A DNA stretch of 64,000 nucleotides from UM-FILTER-40-17 sp032251335 (GTDB taxonomy: Bacteria > Bacteroidota > Bacteroidia > Flavobacteriales > Flavobacteriaceae): assembly GCA_032251335.1 (NCBI GenBank), contig JAVVDW010000012.1, forward strand, positions 1-64,000, in the 5' to 3' direction. The translations under genes were made by a program, and so were the position numbers. Of this stretch, positions 50,362 through 60,232 are shown piece after piece (position 1 is the stretch's first letter; every line of letters begins with the position of its first letter). The notes beneath the pieces were generated by a model that was not told the DNA's origin, did no database searches, and saw nothing but the letters and a program-made list of their open reading frames with translations.

Positions 50362-52032
50362 TTAATTGACCACCACCAGTTTTTTGACGGCTTTTCTTTG
50401 GTTTTGATCTGTGATGTTTACAAGATACAATCCGTTACGCAAACTGCTGATGTCTATGGCTTGGTTAGATTGAACTTGGTCAAAAGATTTTACGATGCGA
50501 CCGCTGATATCTACGATCTGAAGGCTGGCTTGGGTAAAGGTACTGCCGCTAAAGCGTAGGCTGAAATTGCTTTTTGCGGGGTTGGGAAACAGTTTTATTT
50601 CATCTCTTTCTTTAGCAAGATTGGATACAGACATGGTAGGTTCTAGCTGTCCTATATACAATATTTTGGTGATGGAACCCGGATTTGCGGTTGAATTGTT
50701 ATCCGTTACTATATAAAAAGAAACCCCGTTTGGTGCAGCAACCACTTGCCTGAAACGATCTGTAGAACTATGCCAAGCAATTAAATTGTTGGTTCCTCCG
50801 TCAATGCTCAAACCATCTGTAGAAAGATTCCCGCGATAAATGGTATTAAATTTTAAGGCAGGTATAAGCACGTTGACATCTCCCCAACCAAATATTTTTC
50901 TGTCTCCTAATGGTTCATACAGGGCTAATCCGGCAGGCGCGATTGTTGGCCATTCTGAATTTGGGGTGGTAGGAATGGTAGCACTGTCTGTAAACATCGT
51001 GCTGATGGGCGGTACAAAATCGGTGGGCGGATTTGAGGGGAAAGACTCAAATTCAGTATTGGTAGCCTGGGCTGTTGAGAGGGAGCCACCGCAATTGGTA
51101 GTAAGAGAATTGTTGGTAAAAGCATAGCCTTGGTTGTCGTAAAAGCCGGCTATTTGGGGCCAGCCATAATCTTTGGCGGCTTCCATCACGTTGAGCTCAT
51201 CATCCACTTTGTCGCCGTGCTCGGTCGAATAAATAATGCCTGCCGATGAGATGGCCAAACCTTGCATATTCCTGTGCCCATAGTTGTAAACACGGCTTTT
51301 GACACCTCCCAAAGTTGGGTTGTCACTTGGTACTGTCCCATCCAAATTCATGCGTAACAACTTTCCGGGATAGTTGTTGAAATCATCCTGAAAAGCGGGA
51401 AGTTGCCTGGCCAATATGGGCAAGCAAATGCGCGAAAACTGGTTATTCCCCTGGTCGCCGATGGTATAGTACAATTTTAAATCGGGGCCGATGGCCAATT
51501 TACCCGAGTTATGGTCATTGCTGGCCGGGAGTCCTTCCAAAATAGTACCGTTGGCATTCAAAGAGGTGTCTTCGGTCAACGTGCCATTGTTATTATTATA
51601 AACCAAACGGGCTATGCGAAGCCGCCTGCCCGAATCGGTACCGTCAATAGAATAGGTATAAGAAACATACACATAATTGTTGGTTGTTGTAGCCGGGTTG
51701 GCGTACAAATCCGGATGGGCAACAATCCCCAAAACACCGTCTTGGCCGGCAGTGGTATGTACTTTGTTGCCAAAATTGATCATAGTGGTTTTGTTGGCAC
51801 CGGTGGTATCGATTCGAACAATTCTTCTGCCTCCGGTAATGCCGGAAACATTATCCCTACGTTCGGTAATCCAAAGCCTGTGGTCGGGACCATAGATCAT
51901 CTCGTAAGGTCTTTCTATGGCATTGTTCCCGGTGATTTTAGTAACTGCCCAATCGGCAGCATTGGTTGTTTCCTGTCCAAAGGCAAAAATGGAGCAACAT
52001 AAAAAAGTAATTGTGAGTAAAGATTGTTTCAT
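50362..52032 (-). CDS. PQQ-dependent sugar dehydrogenase-like, T9SS-secreted
   Basis: 556 residues from the ATG at 52030-52032, with signal peptide MKQSLLTITFLCCSIFAFGQ. A glucose/sorbosone dehydrogenase-like six-bladed propeller follows: YEMIYGPDHRLWITERR, GVLGIVAHPDLY, VYVSYTYSIDG, NHNSGKLAIGPDLKLYYTIG, and YNYGHRNMQGLAISSAGIIY with the catalytic His/Arg region. The C-terminal 85 residues are a type A T9SS sorting domain (IKLFPNPAKSNFSLRFSGST, LRNGLYLVNITDQNQRKAVK). It probably oxidises sugars outside the cell with PQQ, if the cofactor is supplied. It follows the giant T9SS protein gene by 42 bases, likely one operon. Confidence 0.9.
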   Translation of the reverse strand: MKQSLLTITFLCCSIFAFGQETTNAADWAVTKITGNNAIERPYEMIYGPDHRLWITERRDNVSGITGGRRIVRIDTTGANKTTMINFGNKVHTTAGQDGVLGIVAHPDLYANPATTTNNYVYVSYTYSIDGTDSGRRLRIARLVYNNNNGTLTEDTSLNANGTILEGLPASNDHNSGKLAIGPDLKLYYTIGDQGNNQFSRICLPILARQLPAFQDDFNNYPGKLLRMNLDGTVPSDNPTLGGVKSRVYNYGHRNMQGLAISSAGIIYSTEHGDKVDDELNVMEAAKDYGWPQIAGFYDNQGYAFTNNSLTTNCGGSLSTAQATNTEFESFPSNPPTDFVPPISTMFTDSATIPTTPNSEWPTIAPAGLALYEPLGDRKIFGWGDVNVLIPALKFNTIYRGNLSTDGLSIDGGTNNLIAWHSSTDRFRQVVAAPNGVSFYIVTDNNSTANPGSITKILYIGQLEPTMSVSNLAKERDEIKLFPNPAKSNFSLRFSGSTFTQASLQIVDISGRIVKSFDQVQSNQAIDISSLRNGLYLVNITDQNQRKAVKKLVVVN

Positions 52033-52074
52033 AATAATGTACATGATTTTTGGGTTAGTTGGTTAAATTATTTT

Positions 52075-55000
52075 TCAATTTTTAATGATTTTTTTGGCAA
52101 TCTGCTGGTTTTCAATTTCAATATTAAAAATATAAACACCCCTGGTCAGGCTTACCTGCAAGGAAACTGCGCTTTGGGTTGTGCCAACTTCTGTTTGATA
52201 GACCAATTGCCCCAGCATGTTGTAGCCGCTGACAGTACCTATCATTTCGCCTTTCGGGTTGTTGATAATCAATTCGTTGGTGTTGTTGACAAACAAAATC
52301 CTTCCATCGTCGGGCAGGCTGTTGTCGTCTGTGGAAAGGGTTTCATTGTTGCCAAAAGTAATTTGATACCTGTCCGCAAAAACACCTGCGGCCAGGTTTT
52401 CGGTGAATGACCCGTCTTTCAAATTGTGATACGTGAAGGTTGTCCCATTCCACACCCGCAGGTAAACCGGCTGGTTGTCAAGGATATTTTCGGCTTTATC
52501 AATTTCAATTTTCACTTGTCCGGGATTAGTGATGGTTGTTTCCATCGGGATGACTGTTTGCTCATCAAAAGGCGGAACGGCCTGAATGACGTAATCCTTA
52601 TCGTTTATTTTCCAATACAAGTCGTTGGGTCCTTTGTCTATCAACAAGGCATCATAGCCAGGGTCTTCCCCTGCAGTGGCTTTGTCTGTATAGGCAACCA
52701 AAACCTGCCTTCTAAACCCGGTGGGTGTGGTGAAGTTCAACCAAACCCTACTTAAAGTGTCGGCAACGGCTTGTTGGCCAGCTTTGCGGACCAATGGTTC
52801 GTTCGGGTTTTCAACCACAGTTTGCGCCGTTTGGGATTGGGTAGCTTGTGTGCCCAAGCCCAAAGCCGTTATTTTTCTTCCATCGGGCGCTTTCGTGAAT
52901 ACAGAACTTCCGGAGCCTTCTGTTGCAAAAGTGCGTTGGGAGTTTTTGAAAACCACGTTGCCACCATCGGCATCTGCCGTGACAAAAAATCCTTGCCCTA
53001 CCGGAATATACTGAGTGGGCTCTTTACTGCCGCCCGGGCTTAACGGGTTATACAAATCCGGGTGTTGCAACGCCAAAACCCCTCCCGATTTGGTATAACT
53101 AGCATAACCGCCTTCATATTCTTTCAACAAATGACTACCTCCACCAAAATGCTCCCAAAAATACAATGTCCCATTTATCGAATTATTGGCGGGCGAGGAA
53201 ATGCCGATGTTGTCATCTATAAACTTATTGGCATCCAAGGCAGAGCTATATGGATTGCCGACCAACACTTGATTGCCTGTTGTTACGACCACCGAAATAT
53301 CACCGCTGTTGGGCTTGCCTTCAAAAATGTATTCGTACAAATCTGATACCGCTCCCGTACCCGGCCCTTTCATCGTAAAGCCCAAACCGGCCTTCACATT
53401 ATCGGTTGGTGCTACTTGAGCCCAATTTGTAATGTCGCCTTCCCCTTGGTTGTCAAAAATATAAAACCATCTAGAAGCCATTGTAACCGGAGTGGTTTGA
53501 GGCGATGGCGGATTGATAGTAAACGAATATTGCACGTTGCCGGCAGCCGTTTTCAACATGCCGGAGAGTGCATTGCCCAAGTTGTTGGAAGCTGTACTCA
53601 TTTGGCTCACGGGCATCGAAAAATAGTTGTAGGTATATTTATCGGCCGTACCTTGTTGTCTGCGTTTGATGCTGCCCGCGCTGGTCACATCGAGTTGGCT
53701 AATGTCGGTTTGTACCAATTGTGATTCACCCAATAGGTCTATCGAACCGTCGAGTTTCAAATACCAATCGTTTTTCAATTCGGAGTCGTTGTCAACCGTG
53801 ATGGTGATCCCCGGACGGACAATCAAACCCAAATCGCCGTCTGATGCCGTCATGTTGATGTCGTGCCGGGCATCTACGATAGACCAGTCGTTCGCAGTCG
53901 CATCTGTACCCAAAACACCATTGGTTGCATCGTCAACAGCCACACCCAGACTACCACTTTGTTTGGTGATAAAAGGCATAGGCGCTGTTTGTCTGCGGAT
54001 GGTTTTAACGTTGAATATTTTTGCGCCTGTGCCCAAATCAACTGTCGGGGTTGTCAAATCATCGGCGATATCGTCTTTGTAAGTATCCATCCGGTAGTAG
54101 CGGATCAAGTTGGCCGCCGTCAACCCGGGAATATCTATTGGGATGATGGTTCCTTGTAGGTTTGAGCCGTTGATGAAGAGTTCTTGGTAAACCATTTTTT
54201 GAATTTGCGCGGTGGTCAATGCTACATTGAAAACGCGTGCTTCGTCTATCGATCCTTTGAAGTATTTCGGGTTGCTTACGGTTGTATTGTCTTTGCCCAC
54301 CAACAAAGGAGATGCCGCACCCAAACCCGCTCCTGTGGCCTGGCCTAAAAATGTACCGTTCAAATAGAGTTTCAAGAGGTTGGTAGCGCCTTCGTATGTT
54401 GCAGCAAGATGAATCCATCGTGCGGAGTTTTGGACAGCTGAAGTTACGGAAACACCGCCGACAGTTGCCCTGACTTCTTTGGAAGCCGTAATTATCAATT
54501 TGATGTTGTTTTGGTAGAAAATTGCCCCGCCGTTATTTGCAGGGTCCAACTTGACCCATGCCATCAAAGTAACATCCGGGCCGGTGATAACAGCTGCATC
54601 TTCCATATAGTCATTGCGTCCGTCAAATTCAATGTATAGCGGTTCGTTCAAGTCGCGCGGCGAACCGAATACCAACGTACTCGTGTCAAAAGCATCCAAG
54701 ATGCCATCGCGATCTAAATCTATCGATCCATCTATAATCCCGTCATTATTGGCATCTAAAGCACTGTGGAGCTCGTTGGCAAGGTCAAAAACGCCATCGT
54801 TGTCGGAGTCAACTTCCATATAATCGTAGAGCGGGATGCTGCCGAGCGTGCTCACAAACGTGTCGCCATCAGAGTTAATCGGCAAAGGCTGGCCGAGGTT
54901 GCCAAAGCCCACAAAAAAGTCAAAAATATCCAAGATGCCGTCGTTGTCGGACTCGCCCCCATCCCCCATGCCGTCGCCGTTGACGTCGCCATCGCCGTAT

Positions 55001-57039
55001 CCGGCCTCGTCCACGTCAAACAAGCCATCGTTGTCGCTGTCCAAATCGAATTGGTCGAGGATGCCGTCGCCATCGGTACTGATGATGTTGAAGCCTGCCA
55101 CAAAAGGGTCGATGGAATTGTGCAAACCATTTCCGTTGGCATCAGCCCAAGGGCCGAGTGCATCCAAGTCCATCGTGGCCTTGCCGCCACTGAGCTGGCC
55201 AAAGCCCACTTCTACAATGTCGGGAATACCATCGTTGTCTGCATCGAGGTCAAAAACATCCGGTGTGATGTCGTTGTCTGAGTTACAAAAAGTTTGTTTG
55301 ATGACAATGTCATCCAATGCTAAGTCGTTGCCCAAGCCACCCGGCGTGTTGTTGATGAAAATCACCACAAATTCGGTGATGTTTCCCAAGGTGATGTTGG
55401 CCGTAAAGTTGTGCCAATCGGTAGGCTGGTTGCTACCCACCGAGCTCGGGGCAATATCGCCGGTGGTAATAGCGGTGATAAGATTGCCGGACAAATCCCT
55501 GAACTCAACCAAAACATTGGGTCTAAGCCTGTCCACGATACCCGGCGCATCAGCCCTGTCCAAATTGATTGCCCAAAAATCATACGTAATCGGGAGGTTT
55601 GGAAAAGCGCCTGTGATGGTCGCCCGGTAAAATTCTCCGGGTTCAATCGCGGCATTAAAAAGTGCCATTTTACCGTTGGCATCCCCGGTGTGGTCGCCTC
55701 CCTTATACCAATAAGTCGGGGCCCAAGAGGCTATTTGTGCAGAATTGAAAACGGTGTATTCGCCGTCGTTTAAGTCGGTGCCTAAATTTCCTGCTAAACA
55801 ACCACCTGCCAAGCCGTCTTCGTAGCAATAGGTAGTGGAAGCCGAAGGGATGTTTGCGTTTATCTGGGTTCGCCCGGTACCGGAACCAAAAGTCTCATTG
55901 ATAAACACCTCTTCAACAATATTAGAAACAGGATTGGCGGCACAATTGTCTTGTTCAATTGTATCGGGTATGCCATCGTTATCATCGTCTATGTCTATAT
56001 CATTGGTGACACCGTCCCCGTCTGTGTCTATAAAAGTTTGTAGGCCGGCTCCGCCGACAGTAAAATTGTAAGGGTTTTCATTGGAGTCATCATTGTTGAT
56101 TGAAATAATCGCACTTTTTGCACCAACCGACGTAGGTGCAAACTCAACGGTAAAAGTAGTGCTGCTACCTCCGGATATTGCGGTTGTAGTAGGCTGGGAA
56201 GTTACAGTGAAGTCAGTACTACCTGTTATGCTTACCAAAGGCGTGCCGTTTAGATTTAAGGTGTTACTGCCAAGATTTAGTATGGTAAAAATTCTGCTAA
56301 CTATACCCAAATTAATTTGAGTAGAACCAAAATCGGTACCGTTGGTAGCAGATGGCGTTGTTGATCCGTCGGGGATGCTGTTGTTGAAACCTTGGACATC
56401 TATTTCTGCACTCTGTGCACCAGCGAGTTGGATATTATCTATATAATAAAAATCACTTCGGTTATCATTATTAGTTTCATCAAAACGAATACGAACCTTG
56501 ATTTGTGTGGCAGCAGGGAAATTGGTTGAAATATTGACCACAAAAGGATTGGCAGCTTGCGTTATGTTGACAACGGTAGAGCCAAATGGCACATTGTCTG
56601 ACGTGTCATTTCTACCGTCTATTAATTTGAATGAGTTGGCCAAGTTATAAGTAAGACCTCCATCAAAAGACAGGTCTAACCACAAATCATCATCTACATC
56701 AGGAGAACCGTCTGAGGAGTAAGCAACGGATAATTGTACATTAGATATACCCGCCAAAGATTGGTTGTCTAATTCGATATTGGGATCTGCATTTTTACTA
56801 TTTGAACCTCCAAAGCGGAGCGAATTTGGTGCGCTCACACTACGGGTATTGACAGTTGTGACTGTCGCGCGGTCAATAGCAGGACCTCCTCCAAATCCGT
56901 TAGGTGTATAATTCCAATTATCACCCGCAGCAGCATCAAACCCCTGGTTTTTAATCACCACTTGGGCTGAAAGTAAAACAGGGAAAAACATCAACAAAAA
57001 GAAAATGGAAACAAACTTAGTTAGTAATTTTAATTCCAT
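52075..57039 (-). CDS. Giant T9SS-secreted protein with choice-of-anchor, TSP3-like, LamG and sorting domains
   Basis: 1654 residues from the ATG at 57037-57039, with signal peptide MELKLLTKFVSIFFLLMFFP (ending LLSAQ). In order: a lectin-like beta domain (about 27-210), a choice-of-anchor D domain (about 215-330; STTFTVEFAPTSVGAKSAII), Asp-rich TSP3-like calcium segments (DTDGDGVTNDIDIDDDNDGI and several later ones), a jelly-roll domain (about 390-590), a LamG/concanavalin-like domain (about 800-965; WIHLAATYEGATNLLKLYLN), a long linker with further beta domains, and a type A T9SS sorting domain (MIGTVSGYNMLGQLVYQTEV, RGVYIFNIEIENQQIAKKII). It resembles surface adhesins or structural proteins of gliding flavobacteria. 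Ligand unknown. Confidence 0.88.
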   Translation of the reverse strand: MELKLLTKFVSIFFLLMFFPVLLSAQVVIKNQGFDAAAGDNWNYTPNGFGGGPAIDRATVTTVNTRSVSAPNSLRFGGSNSKNADPNIELDNQSLAGISNVQLSVAYSSDGSPDVDDDLWLDLSFDGGLTYNLANSFKLIDGRNDTSDNVPFGSTVVNITQAANPFVVNISTNFPAATQIKVRIRFDETNNDNRSDFYYIDNIQLAGAQSAEIDVQGFNNSIPDGSTTPSATNGTDFGSTQINLGIVSRIFTILNLGSNTLNLNGTPLVSITGSTDFTVTSQPTTTAISGGSSTTFTVEFAPTSVGAKSAIISINNDDSNENPYNFTVGGAGLQTFIDTDGDGVTNDIDIDDDNDGIPDTIEQDNCAANPVSNIVEEVFINETFGSGTGRTQINANIPSASTTYCYEDGLAGGCLAGNLGTDLNDGEYTVFNSAQIASWAPTYWYKGGDHTGDANGKMALFNAAIEPGEFYRATITGAFPNLPITYDFWAINLDRADAPGIVDRLRPNVLVEFRDLSGNLITAITTGDIAPSSVGSNQPTDWHNFTANITLGNITEFVVIFINNTPGGLGNDLALDDIVIKQTFCNSDNDITPDVFDLDADNDGIPDIVEVGFGQLSGGKATMDLDALGPWADANGNGLHNSIDPFVAGFNIISTDGDGILDQFDLDSDNDGLFDVDEAGYGDGDVNGDGMGDGGESDNDGILDIFDFFVGFGNLGQPLPINSDGDTFVSTLGSIPLYDYMEVDSDNDGVFDLANELHSALDANNDGIIDGSIDLDRDGILDAFDTSTLVFGSPRDLNEPLYIEFDGRNDYMEDAAVITGPDVTLMAWVKLDPANNGGAIFYQNNIKLIITASKEVRATVGGVSVTSAVQNSARWIHLAATYEGATNLLKLYLNGTFLGQATGAGLGAASPLLVGKDNTTVSNPKYFKGSIDEARVFNVALTTAQIQKMVYQELFINGSNLQGTIIPIDIPGLTAANLIRYYRMDTYKDDIADDLTTPTVDLGTGAKIFNVKTIRRQTAPMPFITKQSGSLGVAVDDATNGVLGTDATANDWSIVDARHDINMTASDGDLGLIVRPGITITVDNDSELKNDWYLKLDGSIDLLGESQLVQTDISQLDVTSAGSIKRRQQGTADKYTYNYFSMPVSQMSTASNNLGNALSGMLKTAAGNVQYSFTINPPSPQTTPVTMASRWFYIFDNQGEGDITNWAQVAPTDNVKAGLGFTMKGPGTGAVSDLYEYIFEGKPNSGDISVVVTTGNQVLVGNPYSSALDANKFIDDNIGISSPANNSINGTLYFWEHFGGGSHLLKEYEGGYASYTKSGGVLALQHPDLYNPLSPGGSKEPTQYIPVGQGFFVTADADGGNVVFKNSQRTFATEGSGSSVFTKAPDGRKITALGLGTQATQSQTAQTVVENPNEPLVRKAGQQAVADTLSRVWLNFTTPTGFRRQVLVAYTDKATAGEDPGYDALLIDKGPNDLYWKINDKDYVIQAVPPFDEQTVIPMETTITNPGQVKIEIDKAENILDNQPVYLRVWNGTTFTYHNLKDGSFTENLAAGVFADRYQITFGNNETLSTDDNSLPDDGRILFVNNTNELIINNPKGEMIGTVSGYNMLGQLVYQTEVGTTQSAVSLQVSLTRGVYIFNIEIENQQIAKKIIKN

Positions 57040-57434
57040 AAAGGGGCGCATAAACGTTAAATAAGCTCAACCAATCACCAACTTTTATCAAAAAAGCCGT
57101 GTACACTTCATAATCAATAAAATTTTAAAAATATTTCTATATAAAGAATTTTTAAATTAAAAAAACCTGATATTTAACTGTTTACAAAGTTAAATAAAAA
57201 AAAGACAAACAGCTTAAATTTTTAAAAAAATAATCAACAACATAATAATAATTACGTTAAAAAAATAGATATAACATGATATTTAACACTATTTATGATA
57301 ATGTACAAATAGATTGATTTTTTTCATAGCTTGCAATACCCAATATTAGGTATTTTTAAACCACGCGTTAAACTGCTTTAATCGGAAACCTGAAAAGAAT
57401 GTAACCATCTACCAAACCTTAAAACCAAATAAAC
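57040..57434. other. 395-bp AT-rich intergenic region
   Basis: Divergent promoter region between the giant T9SS gene and the amidohydrolase. It is very AT-rich with short direct repeats (ATATTTAAC at about 57169 and 57279). No gene or clear consensus promoter was recognised. Confidence 0.5.
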
Positions 57435-58712
57435 ATGCGAAAACTTTTATGCCTTTTTTTGACACTCACGGCTTTCTACATGCAAAGTCAGGATTTGTAT
57501 TTGCACTGCGGCAAACTCATCGATACCAAAAACGGCAAAGTGCTCAAAGAAAAAACCATAGTCGTTTCGGGTGACAGGATCGCCAAAATAGCCGATGGCT
57601 ATCTGGAACCGGTCAATCAAACAGACCGGGTAATCGATTTAAGGGACAAAACTGTTCTGCCCGGCTTAATTGACATGCACGTGCATGTGGAAGGCGAGAC
57701 CAATCCCAATCGGTACTTGGAACGTTTTACCCTGAATGATGCCGATGTAGCCTTGCGCGCCACCACTTTCCTGAAAACCACGCTTATGGCGGGTTTTACC
57801 ACCGTGCGCGACATGGGCGGTTCGGGGGTCAATGTGTCGCTTCGCAATGCCATCAACAAAGGTTATGTTGATGGCTCGCGTATTTTCACGGCGGAAAAAT
57901 CATTGGCAACTACCGGCGGCCACGCCGACCCGACCAATGGCACCAAAAGTGAGTTGATGGGCGACCCGGGACCAAAAGACGGCGTAGTCAACAGTGTGGA
58001 AGATGCCAGAAAAGCCGTACGCCAACGCTACAAAAATGGCGCAGATTGGATAAAAATAACCGCTACCGGCGGAGTGCTCAGTGTTGCCAAAAGCGGACAA
58101 AACCCACAGTTTACGGTCGAAGAAATAAAAACCATCACCGAAACCGCCAAAGATTACGGCATGTATGTGGCTGCCCATGCACATGGTGACGAAGGGATGC
58201 AACGCGCCATTTTGGGCGGTGTGAAAACCATCGAGCACGGCACACTGATGAGCGAAGCAACTATGGACTTGATGGTCAAACACGATGTGTATTTGGTTCC
58301 CACCATCATTGCCGGCAAAGAAGTAGGCAAAAATGCGCGTATCCCCGGCTACTTCCCGGCCATTATTGTTCCCAAAGCGTTGGAAATGGAAAGCAAAATG
58401 CAACAGACTTTTGCCAAAGCCTATAAAAAAGGGGTGAAAATTGCCTTCGGTACAGATGCCGGTGTTTTTCCGCACGGCATCAACGCACAAGAATTCGGCT
58501 ACATGGTCGCCGCCGGCATGCCCGCGATGGAAGCCATTCAGTCGGCTACGGTAACACCCGCTTTTTTGCTCAACCAAACGGAAAACATCGGCAACATCGA
58601 AGCTGGGAAATTGGCAGACATCATCGCGACGGATGAAGACCCGACACAAAACGTCAAAACCTTAGAAAATGTAGTGTTTGTGATGAAAGACGGGAAGGTT
58701 TATAAAAATTGA
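57435..58712 (+). CDS. Secreted amidohydrolase family protein
   Basis: 425 residues with signal peptide MRKLLCLFLTLTAFYMQSQ. Amidohydrolase fold with the metal motif LPGLIDMHVHVEG (HxH near 82-84), Lys in ADWIKITATGG, HAHGDEGMQRAI and TIEHGTLM (His ligands), and FGTDAGVFPHG (Asp). The family includes imidazolonepropionase-like enzymes and Xaa-Pro dipeptidases acting on cyclic amides or peptides. Because it is exported it probably acts on peptides or amides in the periplasm; the substrate is not visible. Confidence 0.92.
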   Translation: MRKLLCLFLTLTAFYMQSQDLYLHCGKLIDTKNGKVLKEKTIVVSGDRIAKIADGYLEPVNQTDRVIDLRDKTVLPGLIDMHVHVEGETNPNRYLERFTLNDADVALRATTFLKTTLMAGFTTVRDMGGSGVNVSLRNAINKGYVDGSRIFTAEKSLATTGGHADPTNGTKSELMGDPGPKDGVVNSVEDARKAVRQRYKNGADWIKITATGGVLSVAKSGQNPQFTVEEIKTITETAKDYGMYVAAHAHGDEGMQRAILGGVKTIEHGTLMSEATMDLMVKHDVYLVPTIIAGKEVGKNARIPGYFPAIIVPKALEMESKMQQTFAKAYKKGVKIAFGTDAGVFPHGINAQEFGYMVAAGMPAMEAIQSATVTPAFLLNQTENIGNIEAGKLADIIATDEDPTQNVKTLENVVFVMKDGKVYKN

Positions 58713-58719
58713 AATAATA

Positions 58720-58755
58720 AAAAACCTCACAGGTTTTGATAACCTGTGAGGTTTA
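58720..58755. repeat. Dispersed inverted repeat (CCTCACAGGT family), copy 2
   Basis: AAAAACCTCACAGGTTTT and AACCTGTGAGGTTT form a hairpin just after the amidohydrolase stop. It begins the left copy of a segmental duplication that repeats at 59605-59710. Confidence 0.75.
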
Positions 58756-58779
58756 GACTGAACTTGTTTCAGGGTTTTG

Positions 58780-58804
58780 CCCCTCGACTGCGCTCGGGGT
58801 GACA
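58780..58804. repeat. Dispersed repeat CCCTCGACTGCGCTCGGGG, copy 4
   Basis: Same family as 40126-40141, here with CCCC...GGGG arms and followed by TGACATT. A second inverted repeat (ATGCTGAA...TTCAGCAT, 58819-58839) follows. Confidence 0.65.
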
Positions 58805-58821
58805 TTGCTTTCAGTGAGATG

Positions 58822-58888
58822 CTGAAACAAGTTCAGCATGACAAGTTGTTTGGGTTTTTAGACTACTTTTCATCCTTAAACCATCCCG
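58822..58888. repeat. 67-bp direct repeat, left copy, with gamma-carbonic-anhydrase C-terminal relic
   Basis: Identical to 59644-59710. The right copy contains the last codons of the carbonic anhydrase gene (GWFKDEK and stop). Here the same codons stand alone at 58863-58888 (minus strand), and similarity fades after base 58888 (A-Y-K becomes S-Y-K, then unrelated). It is a leftover 3' end of a duplicated gene. Confidence 0.8.
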
Positions 58889-58918
58889 AATATTTGATTA
58901 TTTCAATTAATTGATGAT

Positions 58919-59602
58919 ATGAAAGGTTTACATCGGCACATCATTCAACTGATAATTTTCTCAATGTTTGTAAGTTGTAACAAAGATTACGATGAGGAGG
59001 TGATTGGCGATATATTCTTGTCAGTTATTGATACCAATTACTACGATGTCCCAATTGATATGTTTAAAATGATATTGAGTGATTCTTTAGAACGAAAAGA
59101 TTACTTAAATGATCTTCAAGATACTTCCTACCCAAAAGATAAAGAACTCATAGTGGGTATCTATGATAAATTTACTTTGCCTGTTAATTTCGAATCTGAT
59201 ATTCAATTTTACCATGACCATTTTTTTCAACTTGTTAAGAAAAAAACATTTCTTATTGGCTACGATAATATTCTGTCTGAATTAATAGAAAGCAAAGGCA
59301 TAACAAATAAGAGCACTAAGCATCTAAATGTTAACAAAATAAATGAAGTCTGGCGTTTTAAACTGCGCTCTCTTAAAGAACTTGAGGATGAAAATCCTGA
59401 TTACGCAAAAAAAACTGATGAAACAGTTTATGTGGGTACATTATTCTTTTCAAGATGTTATTTAAACCAGCAAAAAAATAAAGGAATTATTTTCGCTTCA
59501 TTTAATTGTGGTAATGATTGTGGGTCTGACAATATGCTTTTTGTGAGAAGGTACAATGACAAATGGGAAGTAATTAGAAGTGAAACTTTAAGTGTTTATT
59601 AA
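58919..59602 (+). CDS. Hypothetical lipoprotein inserted between direct repeats
   Basis: 227 residues with a lipobox (LIIFSMFVSCNKD, Cys near 20). The mature protein is Asp/Lys/Tyr-rich with no recognised domain. Near the C-terminus SRCYLNQQKNKGIIFASFNC then GNDCGSDNML carry three Cys. The gene is clearly AT-richer than its neighbours and is framed by the 67-bp direct repeats at 58822-58888 and 59644-59710 and by two CCTCACAGGT inverted repeats. This points to arrival by insertion or duplication. Function unknown. Confidence 0.7.
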   Translation: MKGLHRHIIQLIIFSMFVSCNKDYDEEVIGDIFLSVIDTNYYDVPIDMFKMILSDSLERKDYLNDLQDTSYPKDKELIVGIYDKFTLPVNFESDIQFYHDHFFQLVKKKTFLIGYDNILSELIESKGITNKSTKHLNVNKINEVWRFKLRSLKELEDENPDYAKKTDETVYVGTLFFSRCYLNQQKNKGIIFASFNCGNDCGSDNMLFVRRYNDKWEVIRSETLSVY

Positions 59603-59604
59603 AT

Positions 59605-59641
59605 TAAAAACCTCACAGGTTTTGAAAACCTGTGAGGTTTA
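59605..59641. repeat. Dispersed inverted repeat (CCTCACAGGT family), copy 3
   Basis: AAAAACCTCACAGGTTTT and AAAACCTGTGAGGTTT, just after the lipoprotein stop. It starts the right copy of the segmental duplication. Confidence 0.75.
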
Positions 59642-59643
59642 GA

Positions 59644-59710
59644 CTGAAACAAGTTCAGCATGACAAGTTGTTTGGGTTTTTAGACTACTTTTCATCCTTA
59701 AACCATCCCG
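59644..59710. repeat. 67-bp direct repeat, right copy
   Basis: Exact match to 58822-58888. It overlaps the last eight codons and stop of the gamma carbonic anhydrase gene, so this copy is the original. Confidence 0.85.
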
Positions 59711-60203
59711 CATATTTCACATAATTTTCCGCAATCCGGTTAATCTCCCCTGCTTGCAGCTCGGGGCTGATGTCTTTGATTTTTTTGGCGGGAATGCCGG
59801 CATAAATGCTTCCCGATTCGATTCGCGTGTGCTGTGTGACCACCGCGCCCGCCGCCACGATGCTGTTGCTTTCCACCACGCAACCGTCCATCACGATGGC
59901 GCCCATGCCAACCAGCACATTGTCGTGCAAAGTGCAACCGTGCACGATGGCATTGTGCCCGATAGATACGTTATTGCCAATATGGGTTGGAAAGCGTTGA
60001 TAGGTGCAATGGATAACCGCACCGTCTTGCACATTCACCCGGTTTCCCATTTTGATGTAATGCACATCGCCCCGGATAACCGCGTTAAACCAAACGCTGC
60101 ATGCATCACCCATATTCACGTCGCCTACAATAGTGGCGTTTTCGGCTATAAAACAATCGCTGCCGAAACTTGGCGTTTTTCCGTTTACCGTTTTTATTAG
60201 CAT
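59685..60203 (-). CDS. Gamma carbonic anhydrase family protein
   Basis: 172 residues of left-handed beta-helix hexapeptide repeats (SVWFNAVIRGDVHYIKMGNR, VNVQDGAVIHCTYQRFPTHI, GNNVSIGHNAIVHGCTLHDN). Metal-binding His are in VIHCT, IGHNAIVHG. This is the YrdA/CaiE-type branch, many of whose members lack proven carbonic anhydrase activity. It is probably a zinc trimer in the cytoplasm. The C-terminal codons are duplicated at 58863-58888. Confidence 0.9.
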   Translation of the reverse strand: MLIKTVNGKTPSFGSDCFIAENATIVGDVNMGDACSVWFNAVIRGDVHYIKMGNRVNVQDGAVIHCTYQRFPTHIGNNVSIGHNAIVHGCTLHDNVLVGMGAIVMDGCVVESNSIVAAGAVVTQHTRIESGSIYAGIPAKKIKDISPELQAGEINRIAENYVKYAGWFKDEK

Positions 60204-60232
60204 TCGATTAAAAATTAAAGTAAATCTTAATT

